A DNA stretch of 32,150 nucleotides from Chroococcidiopsidaceae cyanobacterium YX2bin18 (GTDB taxonomy: Bacteria > Cyanobacteriota > Cyanobacteriia > Cyanobacteriales > Chroococcidiopsidaceae), in contig JAUJND010000045.1 of assembly GCA_030446505.1 (NCBI GenBank), positions 1-32,150 on the forward strand, in the 5' to 3' direction. A program made the translations under genes and the position numbers. Positions 1 through 8,140 of this stretch are shown here, in pieces (positions within the stretch are counted from its first letter, which is position 1; each line of letters opens with the position of its first letter). The notes beneath the pieces are model-generated. The model saw only the letters and a list, made by a program, of their open reading frames with translations. It was not told the origin of the DNA and made no database searches.

Positions 1-27
1 AATTTAGCATTAGTCTCTTGCAAGCTC

Positions 28-654
28 TTAACTGTTGCTTGTAAGTAACTTCAAAAGTAATAGCAGGGTTAGATGAAGTGGATAGAAGGGATAAAACCAT
101 CTAGCTTTCTGCCCTTGTTTATGGTTCCATGATATTATTATTGGTGCTGGTAGTGCTAACACCTGATAAAATAAAAAGCCTGGAGTAAAAAGTGTAAGTA
201 AATTAAGTAAAGTCCATTTTATCCACCAAAAATGGCTATGATAATTAAGTTTAGATATTAAGGTTATTGTAATTACTCCATATGCTCCGTATTCTGCATC
301 AATTAACTGAGCTAAAGCAGCAAAAAACAAGGTAAATAAAACTTTTAAATTCGTTATTTTGTCTAATCTTATAGCTAGCAAACCAAGAGCTAATGTTGCT
401 AGAATATTTGGTCTTGAAGATTGAAAAAGTAAATAATATATTGGTTGACTTAGTAATCCTAAAACAATGAGTCTAAATAGATAAGCATTAAAATTATTAG
501 TATGCTTTTCTCCTTGCCCAATGAGCCACGCAAATAGAGGAAAACTTAATCTTCCTAAAAACCTGAGAATAAGTATATTTGGAAAGATAGCTGCGCCTAT
601 ATGGTCGCAAACCATTAAAGTAGCGGCTAAAAGCTTAATTTGAAATGTTGTCAT
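28..654 (-). CDS. TraX family membrane protein
   Basis: A 208-residue, very hydrophobic protein with about six predicted membrane segments. The N-terminal stretch 'KLLAATLMVCDHIGA' followed by 'RFLGRLSFPLFAWLIGQG' is the usual signature of the TraX family (Pfam TraX). The family is named after the F-plasmid pilin N-acetylase, but chromosomal bacterial members are mostly uncharacterised inner-membrane acyltransferase-like proteins. Its length is close to that of short chromosomal TraX proteins. Start ATG is at 654 on the minus strand, and the gene ends only 27 bases from the window edge. Its neighbour, the GST gene, is divergent, so there is no visible operon partner. Base composition is more AT-rich than most genes of the window, with many leucine and isoleucine codons, as expected for a membrane protein. 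Family assignment is confident; the substrate is unknown. Confidence 0.85.
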   Translation of the reverse strand: MTTFQIKLLAATLMVCDHIGAAIFPNILILRFLGRLSFPLFAWLIGQGEKHTNNFNAYLFRLIVLGLLSQPIYYLLFQSSRPNILATLALGLLAIRLDKITNLKVLFTLFFAALAQLIDAEYGAYGVITITLISKLNYHSHFWWIKWTLLNLLTLFTPGFLFYQVLALPAPIIISWNHKQGQKARWFYPFYPLHLTLLLLLKLLTSNS

Positions 655-955
655 GCAATAGCTTTATCTATGTCTCATCCAGGCATCTAGACCAACTTGT
701 TTAGAGTTGTTGAAAACTTATCCAACAAAGTCTTTTTACCCCTAGTTTGTTACAACACACCAAAATTTTACAGTTAAAGTTGATATTCATGCTTGCTGCC
801 TTCTTTTCGCCAATGAGCCATTTATATATGCGGTTCATCCCAGCAGATCCATGCTTAAAGGGCAAACAATTTGTAGGTTTTCTTCGTAAAGAACGGCAGA
901 AGCAAGAGGTTCTTAGTTGATAGAGTATTGTTGTTACTGTTTTCGGGTAAGAATA
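655..955. other. intergenic region between traX-like gene and GST
   Basis: About 300 bases between two divergent genes, so it should hold both promoters. A minus-strand reading through it gives a short cysteine-rich peptide with no recognisable domain, which I regard as noise. I see no RNA gene, repeat or convincing regulatory palindrome here. Confidence 0.4.
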
Positions 956-1589
956 ATGACAAAACCTACTGTTTATGGTACTCCTCAAAGTACTTATGTC
1001 CGTACCGTCCGATTGCTGCTTGAGGAGGCAGGTGCAGACTATAACCTCAAAAAAGTTGATATTTTCAACGGTGAAAGTAAGTCACCAGAGTACCTGGCAA
1101 AAAATCCATTTGGTAAAGTGCTGACACTCGAGGTTGATGGGGGAACTGCTTTATGAAACGACTGCGATTACTGACTACCTCAACACTGTTTTAGCAAGCA
1201 ACAAGTTCAGTCCCTCCACTCCACTGCTTCAGGCTCGGATGCGCCAGATTATGGCAATTATTGATAGCTATCTCTATTCGCCTGTAATCATGTCAATTGT
1301 GCTCCAGCGCCTAATTGTGCCAACTCAGGGAGGTGAAACGGCTGAAGACAAGGTGAAAGATGCTGTCGCACCTGCACAAACAGCGCTTTTAGCAATCGAG
1401 TCGCTAACTGATGGTAGCCCGTATTTACTAGGTAGCGAAATGAGCATTGCCGATTTCTACCTGATGTCCATCTTCATCTACCTCCAGCAGACTCCAGAGT
1501 TCGATGTAATTACCGCTCAAACTCCTAAACTTCGGACTTGGTGGGATGAAGTCAGCAAGCTTCCCAGTGTCAAAAAAGTGTCTGCCTAA
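956..1589 (+). pseudogene. glutathione S-transferase, single-base frameshift
   Basis: Two overlapping reading frames together form one complete GST of about 210 residues. The first frame, from ATG 956 (MTKPTVYGTPQ), carries the thioredoxin-like N-terminal domain with the Ser/Tyr region 'GTPQSTYVRTVRLLLEEAG' and 'NPFGKV'. The second resumes with 'GELLYETTAITDYL', the glutathione-binding ExxAIxxYL motif, and the all-helical C-terminal domain up to the stop at 1587-1589. The break is at a run of five G at 1139-1143: four G would restore a continuous frame (VDGELLYE). GSTs conjugate glutathione to electrophiles or act as peroxidases in the cytosol. A second in-frame start at 917 (TTG) is less likely because the family begins near MTKPTVYG. 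The lesion may be a sequencing error in a homopolymer or a real disruption. Confidence 0.85.
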
Positions 1590-1598
1590 CTTCATTAG

Positions 1599-1618
1599 TT
1601 GAACGCGATCGCGTTCAA
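1599..1618. repeat. perfect 20-bp palindrome after GST
   Basis: TTGAACGCGATCGCGTTCAA is an exact inverted repeat centred on a HIP1 octamer and lying 9 bases after the GST stop. As RNA it could form a 10-bp GC-rich stem or a slightly shorter looped one. The following bases (TTTAACTTT) are only a weak U-tract, so terminator function is possible but not certain. The remaining 200 bases up to the tetR operator contain only a low-complexity 64-codon ORF (1599-1793) with no recognisable domain. Confidence 0.6.
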
Positions 1619-1822
1619 TTTAACTTTAGCTAGAAAAGATCATCAATCTTTGTTGGTTAATTTAATAATCATGTGCCAAGTCCACCAGAGCGTTAGTTTA
1701 GCTCGCCGCAGACATCGTTGTTATCAACTGCGCTTAAGGCATTATCTATTGAAATACTTACTCCCCCAGCAAAATCAACTAGAAAATAAGTAGGTTGTAT
1801 CTAAATTTGGGTTGTGTTAATT

Positions 1823-1842
1823 TATAACGAACGTACGATATA
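1823..1842. promoter_or_regulatory. probable TetR operator upstream of tetR
   Basis: TATAACGAACGTACGATATA is a near-perfect inverted repeat (16 of 20 positions match its reverse complement) lying 57 bases before the tetR start. A copy matching at 17 of 20 positions occurs at 3658-3677, before the DUF2834 gene. TetR-family repressors usually bind such palindromes next to their own gene. I infer autoregulation and control of the whole locus; binding has not been shown. Confidence 0.7.
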
Positions 1843-1899
1843 GTATCTGTTGCCGGTTTTCTCTCTAAGCGCGATTACTATTTATTTGTTTTGCCCGGT

Positions 1900-2466
1900 A
1901 TGCCGAAGATCGTTGACCATGACCAATACCGCAAAGAGTTGCTGATGAGGAGTTTTGACCTGTTTGCCCACAAAGGCTACAGTTCAATTACTATGCGGGA
2001 GCTAGCTCAAGGGTTGGGAGTTTCTACCGGAACGCTATACCACTACTTTCCTAGCAAGGAGGCTTTGTTTTTGCAGTTATCTGAAGAGTTGGAGCAGCAA
2101 AATGTGCTGCATTTTCTGACTGAGGCGGGGAATCTTCCCACGCTGTCAGAGCGAATTGAACAAGTGTTCAATTTCGTTGCCAAAAACGAAGACTTCATTG
2201 GTAAGCAAACTCTTCTTTGGATTGACTTCTGCCAACAGCAAGACTGGGCTAACATTTCAACTAAAGAGAAGCTAAAAGAAATAGATGAGCAGACAATACA
2301 GGCGATCGCTGACTACTTACAAATTTCAGATAGAAAGCTCGTTGATTTTGTCTTTAACTTACTCTACGGCTTGCTCTTGAGACGGCTGTTTGGGGAAGAA
2401 AGTGTTTCTTATACAGAACAGGGAGTCTTGGTTAGCAAAATGCTGACTGCTTACATGGAGCAATAG
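1900..2466 (+). CDS. TetR/AcrR family transcriptional regulator
   Basis: A 188-residue one-component repressor. Residues about 10-55 form the TetR DNA-binding domain: 'LLMRSFDLFAHKGYSSITMRELAQGLGVSTGTLYHYFPSKEALF' has the typical helix-turn-helix and the TLYHYF recognition helix. The C-terminal two thirds are a helical ligand-binding and dimerisation domain of unknown ligand. ATG at 1900 is preferred over the upstream TTG at 1891 because the family normally starts just before the first helix. The stop is 14 bases before devB, so the two are likely cotranscribed. In cyanobacteria, regulators of this kind often sit directly before devBCA-type exporter genes. A palindromic operator candidate lies upstream and a second copy lies at 3658-3677, consistent with a locus-specific efflux repressor. 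Confidence 0.92.
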   Translation: MPKIVDHDQYRKELLMRSFDLFAHKGYSSITMRELAQGLGVSTGTLYHYFPSKEALFLQLSEELEQQNVLHFLTEAGNLPTLSERIEQVFNFVAKNEDFIGKQTLLWIDFCQQQDWANISTKEKLKEIDEQTIQAIADYLQISDRKLVDFVFNLLYGLLLRRLFGEESVSYTEQGVLVSKMLTAYMEQ

Positions 2467-2480
2467 CCTTGAGAGGAAAT

Positions 2481-3640
2481 ATGAATCTGCGCTCGCTTTT
2501 CACACCCTCAAGAGTAATTGGAGTTATTACTGCTACTACTTTTACAGGCGTAGCCTTCTACGGCTCCCAGTTTGGGACAGTGAGGGGAAATAAATTATCT
2601 CAACCAGCAGTAAACATACCTCTAAAGATAACGGCTCTGGGGCGCTTGGAGCCAGCAACGGAAGTAGTTCAACTATCTGCACCTGTGGCATTGGATGGTG
2701 ATCGGCTGACCCAACTGTTGGTTAAAGAGGGCGATCGCGTTAAAGCGCGGCAAGTAGTGGCAATTTTGGATTCGCGCGATCGCCTGCAAGATGAATTGCG
2801 ACAGGCTCAGGAGCAAGTCAAGCTTACCCAAGCAAAACTGGCACAGATTAAAGCCGGAGCAAAAACTGGAGAAATTCAGGCACAACAGGCAATAATTACT
2901 CGACTGCAAGCAGAAATAATCGGTAGCATTGCAACTCAAACCGCTGCGATCGCCCGTTGGCAATCAGAAGTTCGTAATGCTCGTGCCGAGTATGCTCGGT
3001 TTCAGCAGTTGTATCAGCAGGGAGCGTTAGCCGCGTCTACTTTAGACAGTAAACGTTTGGTGGCGGAAACGGCTCAGGCACAATTAAGTGAGGCGATCGC
3101 GATGAAAAACCGAACTGTAGCAAGCCTCCAAGCTCAACTGAGTGAAGCTAAAGCTACGTTGAATCGCATTGTAGAAGTGCGTCCCACTGATGTTCAGGCG
3201 GCTCGAACTGAAGTGGAAACGGCGATCGCAGCGGTAAAACACGCCAAAACTGCCTTGGATCAAGCTTATGTCCGCGCACCCATAACAGGGCAGATCCTCA
3301 AGATTCATACACAACCGGGAGAAAAGCTGAGTGATAACGGCATTGCAGAGTTGGCGCAAACCGACCAAATGATCGCAGTGGCAGAAGTGTATCAAACCGA
3401 CATTGGTAAAGTCTACATTGGACAACAAGCAGTAATTACCAGCCAGGCATTTTTAGGAGAACTGCGGGGAGTTATTTCCCAAATCGGCTTGCAGGTGAAC
3501 CGACAAAATGTTTTTAGCAATCAGCCAGGGAAAACCTTGATCGTCGTGTAGTTGAGGTGAAAATTAGCTTAAATTCCGCAGACAGTAAGCGAGTTGCAGG
3601 CTTGACTAACTTGCAAGTACAGACAGCAATTCAACTATAG
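2481..3640 (+). pseudogene. devB: DevB-like HlyD-family periplasmic adaptor, frameshifted near C-terminus
   Basis: Membrane-fusion (adaptor) subunit of a DevBCA-type ABC exporter that links the inner-membrane pump to a TolC-like outer-membrane channel. ATG 2481 follows an AGAGGAAAT ribosome-binding site. The order is an N-terminal membrane anchor (about residues 13-30), a lipoyl/biotinyl-like half (LGRLEPATEVVQLSAP, VKEGDRVKARQVVAILDSRDRLQ), a long Gln/Ala-rich coiled-coil hairpin (about 95-250), the second lipoyl half (APITGQILKIHTQPGEKL) and the beta-barrel domain. The uninterrupted frame ends at 3551. The next frame supplies the expected tail 'VEVKISLNSADSKRVAG' and 'LTNLQVQTAIQL' to the stop at 3640. 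One extra G in the GGG run at 3528-3530 would restore 'PGENLDRRVVEVK'. Only the last 35 or so residues are affected. Family call is secure; the frameshift could be an error. Confidence 0.88.
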
Positions 3641-3657
3641 TTTTTGCTGGAGCGATT

Positions 3658-3677
3658 TATAACGAATGTCTGATATA
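3658..3677. promoter_or_regulatory. second copy of the TetR operator-like site
   Basis: TATAACGAATGTCTGATATA matches the site at 1823-1842 in 17 of 20 positions, though it is a less symmetric palindrome (12 of 20). It ends where the AAGGAG ribosome-binding site (3677-3682) of the DUF2834 gene begins, so a bound repressor would block that transcript directly. The shared sequence flanks both sides of the tetR-devB unit. Confidence 0.65.
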
Positions 3678-3689
3678 AGGAGAATCAAA

Positions 3690-4010
3690 ATGCTGCAAGT
3701 TGTGTACTTAATTTTTTTGATCCTGGGAACTGTTTTACCCTTTTCCCAATTCATCCCGTTTTTACTTGATGACGGACTCGATCTAAACCTCTTTTTCGAG
3801 CAACTGTTTACAAACCGAATCTCTAGCTTTTTCGGGATGGATGTGATTGTTTCAGTCCTTGTTCTACTGACATTTGTAATTTGGGAAGGTTCTCGCCTCA
3901 AGATGAAATATCTGTGGGGTCACGTATTAACAAGCTTACTTGGTGTCTCCTGCGGATTGCCGTTATTCCTTTTGATGCGACAACGTAAGCTTAAAGAAAC
4001 AGCTGAGTAA
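3690..4010 (+). CDS. DUF2834 small membrane protein
   Basis: A 106-residue protein with three hydrophobic segments (about residues 3-25, 48-64 and 76-95) and the acidic/Phe-rich loop 'FIPFLLDDGLDLNLFFEQLF' followed by 'NRISSFFGMDV', typical of DUF2834 proteins. Function is unknown; the domain resembles a terpene-cyclase-like membrane family. ATG at 3690 is chosen because it follows AAGGAG at the right distance. The upstream in-frame ATG at 3666 lies inside the operator-like site and lacks a ribosome-binding site. It sits 49 bases after the restored devB stop and is probably under TetR control through the site at 3658-3677. Family call is likely; function is not known. Confidence 0.8.
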   Translation: MLQVVYLIFLILGTVLPFSQFIPFLLDDGLDLNLFFEQLFTNRISSFFGMDVIVSVLVLLTFVIWEGSRLKMKYLWGHVLTSLLGVSCGLPLFLLMRQRKLKETAE

Positions 4011-4045
4011 CCTGATAAAACGGTGCACCTAAGAGTGATTCAATC

Positions 4046-4243
4046 ATGCTGTCCAAAACTCTCGTTTGGTTCCGGCTCGTGCGAAGAAAAACTTACCCTT
4101 GGGCAATTTTGGCGATCGCCACTTATAAGCTTGTTCACTTACGCGGGATTGAACAGGATAAAGAGAAATCTCGCCTGATGACAGCTGTGGCAAAGATTGA
4201 TTTTGTATCTATTTATGCGTTCATGAATGATTTACTGTGGTGA
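4046..4243 (+). CDS. small hypothetical protein
   Basis: A 65-residue ORF beginning 'MLSKTLVWFRLVRRKTYPWA' with a basic N-terminus and a short hydrophobic stretch. I recognise no domain. It ends 3 bases before the GNAT start at 4247 and starts 35 bases after DUF2834, spacing that suits a member of the same operon. No strong ribosome-binding site precedes it, so it may be a chance ORF or a gene remnant. Confidence 0.35.
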   Translation: MLSKTLVWFRLVRRKTYPWAILAIATYKLVHLRGIEQDKEKSRLMTAVAKIDFVSIYAFMNDLLW

Positions 4244-4246
4244 ACC

Positions 4247-4867
4247 ATGATGAGTACAGAAGTTGTTTGTTTAGAGTCAGCACAAATTGATGCAGCAAGC
4301 GAAATCCTTGCTCATGCATTTAATGACGATCCAATATTTCGTTATTTTGCTCGTGAACAAGAGCAGGCAAGAATAAATGCAATTAAACTACTTGCTAAGA
4401 CTGCATTGCGCTATAGCCAGTCCTACAACCATATCTATACAACCACAAATGATTTGAAAGGTATCGCGGTTTGGATACCTCCAGGTAAATTTCCGCTCAA
4501 CGATTTTCGACTGTTGCAATTAGGTTTGTATGCTTTACCTTTCAAGCTGCGTATAAGCGGACTCAGGCAATTAATATCGCTGTTCTTGATGATTGAAGAA
4601 CATCATAAGCATGACATTCCCCAACCACATTGGTATCTGTTTATGTTGGGCGTTTCACCTGCTTATCAACGGACAGGAATTGGTAGCTTACTACTTCAGC
4701 CGATTATTAAACAGGCGGATAAAGAAGGATTACCTTGTTACCTGGAAACTTCTACGGAGGGGGGCGTTCGCTTCTATCAACGGCTGGGATTTGAAGTGGT
4801 GCGAACGGGTGGAATACCAGAGGAAATCAAATTTTGGACGATGAAGCGATCGCCACAGGAAAAGTAA
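4247..4867 (+). CDS. GNAT family N-acetyltransferase
   Basis: A 206-residue acetyl-CoA-dependent acyltransferase. The C-terminal half has the GNAT core: 'PHWYLFMLGVSPAYQRTGIGSLLLQPII' contains motif A with the acetyl-CoA pyrophosphate loop Q-R-T-G-I-G, and 'LPCYLETSTEGGVRFYQRLGFEVV' is the motif B region. The N-terminal part (residues 1-110) is the helical subdomain seen in members related to small-molecule or antibiotic acetyltransferases. The substrate cannot be read from the sequence. The gene lies between devB and devC, ending 2 bases before the DevC start codon, so it is translationally close to an exporter subunit. I infer that acetylation and export may act on the same compound. Confidence 0.88.
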   Translation: MMSTEVVCLESAQIDAASEILAHAFNDDPIFRYFAREQEQARINAIKLLAKTALRYSQSYNHIYTTTNDLKGIAVWIPPGKFPLNDFRLLQLGLYALPFKLRISGLRQLISLFLMIEEHHKHDIPQPHWYLFMLGVSPAYQRTGIGSLLLQPIIKQADKEGLPCYLETSTEGGVRFYQRLGFEVVRTGGIPEEIKFWTMKRSPQEK

Positions 4868-4869
4868 TT

Positions 4870-6021
4870 ATGTTTCGTAAAATACCCTTGGCATGGCTGC
4901 AAGTAACACGAGAAAAAACTCGCCTCGTCGTCGCTTTAGCGGGGATTACCTTTGCCGATCTGCTGATGTTTATTCAAATGGGGTTTGAAGGTGCGCTCTA
5001 TGATGCAGCAGTTAGACCGCATTACAGTTTACAAGCAGACTTGGTTTTGATTAATCCTCAATCTCAAACCTTAATTGCCTTCAAAACTTTTCCCAGAGAG
5101 CGGCTGTACCAGGCATTGAGTTACGACGGAGTTAAATCAGTCAATTCGGTCTATATGGCAGCCGGACTGTGGCAAAATCCTGAAACTCGAATTGATCGTG
5201 CCATCTTGGTTTGGGGTATTGATCCAGCAAGCTCCGCTTTTAAGTCTGCGGAAGTGACCCAAAACCTAGATCACCTGAAGCTGTTAAGTCAAGTTTTGTT
5301 TGATCAAGCAGGTCGTCCTGAATACGGAGCGATCGCCGAACAGTTCAAAAAAACAGGCAGTGTTGAAACAGAATTAAATAGCAAAGTTGTCAGTGTCAAA
5401 GGCTTGTTTACCAACGGCAGTTCCTTTGCCGCTGATGGCAATGTGATCACCAGTGACTCAACATTTCTCCAACTATTTAAACGTCAACCAGATCAGATCG
5501 ATATTGGTCTGATCTCCCTTAACCCAGACGCGGATCTTGAGAGAGTGCGATCGCAACTAGCAGCAGGTCTACCGAATGATGTTAAAGTGCTGACTCTAGA
5601 AGACTTTGCGGAAATTGAAAAGACATACTGGGCAAGTGGTTCAAGCATTGGTTTTATTTTTGGGCTAGGTGTGGGAGTTGGGTTCATTGTCGGCATTGTA
5701 ATTGTCTACCAAATCCTCTATTCCGATGTTTCCGAGCACTTACCGGAATACGCCACATTGAAGGCGATGGGTTACAGCGATCGCTACTTACTAGGAGTTC
5801 TGACCCAAGAGGCATTATTCTTAGCAGTTCTGGGTTATATTCCCGGATTCATCCTCTCGTTTGGACTGTACCAACTCGCCTATGCAGCAACGCTGTTGCC
5901 GATTGCTATGACGTTGGAACGGGCAGTATCAGTATTGTTATTAACGATTATTATGTGCAGCGTTTCTGGGGCGATCGCCATGCAAAAACTCCGCTCTGCT
6001 GATCCCGCTGATGTCTTTTAA
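4870..6021 (+). CDS. devC: DevC-like ABC exporter permease
   Basis: Permease subunit of a DevBCA/MacB-type ATP-driven exporter, 383 residues and apparently intact. ATG 4870 begins 'MFRKIPLAWLQVTREKTRLV', the conserved DevC start, and is 2 bases after the GNAT stop. The order is an N-terminal membrane segment (about 20-40, 'ALAGITFADLLMFIQMGF'), a periplasmic domain of roughly 220 residues, and three C-terminal membrane helices of the FtsX/MacB permease core ('GFIFGLGVGVGFIVGIVIVY', 'FLAVLGYIPGFILSFGLYQ', 'AVSVLLLTIIMCSVSGAIA'). The loop 'EYATLKAMGYSD' is the coupling helix that contacts the ATPase, here DevA. It is the only clean subunit of the three, since devB is frameshifted and devA interrupted. 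In heterocyst formers, the paralogous DevBCA exports glycolipids; this copy, with its TetR and GNAT neighbours, more likely serves detoxification or secondary-metabolite export. Confidence 0.92.
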   Translation: MFRKIPLAWLQVTREKTRLVVALAGITFADLLMFIQMGFEGALYDAAVRPHYSLQADLVLINPQSQTLIAFKTFPRERLYQALSYDGVKSVNSVYMAAGLWQNPETRIDRAILVWGIDPASSAFKSAEVTQNLDHLKLLSQVLFDQAGRPEYGAIAEQFKKTGSVETELNSKVVSVKGLFTNGSSFAADGNVITSDSTFLQLFKRQPDQIDIGLISLNPDADLERVRSQLAAGLPNDVKVLTLEDFAEIEKTYWASGSSIGFIFGLGVGVGFIVGIVIVYQILYSDVSEHLPEYATLKAMGYSDRYLLGVLTQEALFLAVLGYIPGFILSFGLYQLAYAATLLPIAMTLERAVSVLLLTIIMCSVSGAIAMQKLRSADPADVF

Positions 6022-6118
6022 ATAAGGATATAACAGTGGGCAAAGTTATAAATTGGGCAAGCCCTAATAAAAAATTTAATTCCCTTTTAGACACTGTTTA
6101 CAAGTCAACAAACTCATC

Positions 6119-6441
6119 ATGGAAATTAGCCGCAATCCTACAAAAGTTGAAGGAATTCGCCTAGCAATTGAAGAGAGTGGAACTGATGTCGCGCACGCTT
6201 TTCTATACATCATGCACAATGACATTCATGCTCAACCGTTTGGTCTGATGGAGGATGTCTTTGTAAATGAAAATTATAGAGGAAAGGGCTATGGCACTGA
6301 GCTAGTTAAGCAAATCATTGAAATCGCTCGTGAGTTTCGTTGTTACAAGCTTATAGCAACGAGTAGAAGCTCTAGACCTAAAGTTCACCTTATGTAGGTT
6401 TTGAGGAACACGGAATTGAATTTAGAATAAATTTTTTCTAG
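6119..6441 (+). pseudogene. second GNAT acetyltransferase, frameshifted at C-terminus
   Basis: A short GNAT protein of about 106 residues. It has the complete acetyl-CoA-binding motif A in 'LMEDVFVNENYRGKGYGTELVKQIIEIA' (R-G-K-G-Y-G) and 'CYKLIATSRSSRPKVH', which normally leads into LYxxxGFEE. The open frame stops at 6397. A neighbouring frame continues 'LYVGFEEHGIEFRINFF' to the stop at 6439-6441, so a small indel near 6390 separates the two parts. It is unrelated in sequence to the GNAT at 4247. It lies between devC and devA, the second acetyltransferase embedded in the exporter locus, with about 100 non-coding bases before it. Substrate unknown. Confidence 0.8.
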
Positions 6442-6910
6442 CTTGCACAGAGTTAAATCCATGCTACAAGAACCTGTAATTGTGGTTAAAAATCTCAACC
6501 ACTACTTTGGTGCAGGCAACCTCCGTAAACAAGTGTTATTCGACATCAACTTAGATATCAAACCTGGTGAAATTGTGATTATGACTGGACCTTCTGGAGC
6601 AGGCAAAACTACACTGCTAACGCTTATGGGTGGGTTACGTTCTGCACAAGAAGGCAGTTTGAAAATACTAGGACAAGAAATATGTGGGGCAAGTAAGCAG
6701 CAATTAACTCAACTACGTTGTCAGATTGGTTATATTTTCCAGGCACATAACTTGTTGACGTTTTTGACAGCAAAACAAAATGTCCGAATGTCTTTAGAAC
6801 TGCACGATAAGCTACTGCAAGATTTGGATGCCCAAGCGATCACTAGGCTAGAAGCAGTTGGGTTAGGAGATCGTACAGATTATTACCCAGAGAACCTATC
6901 CGGTAAACTA

Positions 6911-6939
6911 CGTCTAGCCGCCTGCGGCTGAGCTAGACG
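6911..6939. repeat. hairpin at the tnpB 3' end of the element
   Basis: CGTCTAGC (6911-6918) pairs with GCTAGACG (6932-6939), and an alternative inner stem AGCCGC/GCGGCT lies at 6916-6929. Such subterminal hairpins mark the right end of IS200/IS605 elements. In active TnpB elements, the guide (omega) RNA scaffold overlaps this end. Confidence 0.6.
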
Positions 6940-6989
6940 CTTTTAATAGCCCTCCAGCTACCTTATTCAAAGAACAAGATAGCCAGGAA

Positions 6990-8140
6990 CCTTTAACGGG
7001 CGAGTTTATAGGTCGCCCCAAACAGAGCAATTACCTTTGAACCGTTGATGTCATTTCAATCCAACCACAGTTCGGATTGATGCACTTAAACTTCTTATTG
7101 GTTCCCCGTGTCCAATATGCAAACAACAATTGCAGGTTTTGACTGGTATAGGCTGGAGGGACTGCTATTACCTTTACCCCTCTTTGATGCCCTTGTACTC
7201 TAAGAAAATCCGCAATTGATGAAAAACCAAAGAGTTAGAACGCCTACGTTCAGTTTGTTCCTTAGCAATTCATTAGTGCGTTCGCGGATTCTGTTAAATC
7301 CTCTATTGCTACGCCCGCATTGTTCTCTTTGGCTTCGGCAATTACGCTCTTACTGATACTATGATTCAGCCATTGTTGAAATCTTCTTTCTCTTCCCGAT
7401 AACCGTTGCAAAACCTGTCTCGCTCTACGGCGATGAACCTTGTGCCTTGAAAGCCGCGTCTCTCCTGCTTTTCAAAAAAGCAGGGAGAGTGTCTCGCTAA
7501 CACGCTGTAAAGAAGACCTAACTCTGGCAAATTTATCTCTAATTTTTTGTTATTTTGTTCTCCATCAACCTTTATCCGTACTTGTTTTGACAATTTCCCT
7601 GCGTCCAAAGTCAACCCCGATTAAGTTAGTTGTTCGGTGTTGTTCTGGAGTCTCAGATTTTAACTGAATATGCACGTAAAAATTACCATCTCGATGCAAT
7701 CAAACTTGAGCCGAAGTCGGCTTCTTTCCTGCTAATTTACCGCGATGGTAGTTACTGGCATTTAAAAATTCTTTCTCTTCCTCTGACCGTACTTAAACTA
7801 ACCGTCCAATCCTTTTCTCTAAAGGTAAAAAGTATCCTTATCGCAATCCAAAACTAGTTGGTTTAAATCCTTTAACTTTCTTGCCTTTGTGTTTAGCCGT
7901 CAGACGATTGGCTCCAACTCTCGCACAGCCCTAATGACATGGTTTGATACCAAGTTGAACTTGTTCTTGGCATCGCTGTAAATGACTGCTTGGATTGAAT
8001 TTCGATTGATTAAAGTTAACTTAACCGAGGAATTGATGAATTCACAGCACGACGCAAACTCCAGAGCAGTATCCTTAAGTTTGGCATACTGGTCTGGGTA
8101 AATTGAACTCTTACAACTAGCGTCAATGCCCGATTCATGA
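6990..8140 (-). pseudogene. tnpB: tnpB (RNA-guided nuclease family) remnant
   Basis: Reading the minus strand across several frames gives an ordered TnpB. The N-terminal part is 'YAKLKDTALEFASCCEFINS' and 'DAKNKFNLVSNHVIRAV' (about 8100-7900), then 'VGANRLTAKHKGKKVKGFKP' (about 7910-7850) and 'FREKDWTVSLSTV' (about 7810). The RuvC-I motif 'LIGVDFGRREIVKTSTDKG' is near 7625-7568, the RuvC-II motif 'NAGVAIEDL' near 7320-7295, and 'PAYTSQ' with zinc-finger cysteines near 7155-7085. At least four frame changes and in-frame stops separate these pieces, so it is not functional. TnpB proteins are RuvC nucleases guided by an RNA from the element's end and are the ancestors of Cas12. Exact limits are approximate because the start is not preserved. 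Confidence 0.82.

Noticed and set aside
701-988. Minus-strand ORF of 95 codons upstream of the GST gene
   Set aside because: It overlaps the GST start on the opposite strand, is cysteine-rich with no domain, and has no ribosome-binding site.
1599-1793. 64-codon plus-strand ORF after GST
   Set aside because: It starts inside the palindrome, has a low-complexity composition and no recognisable family; it is likely chance.
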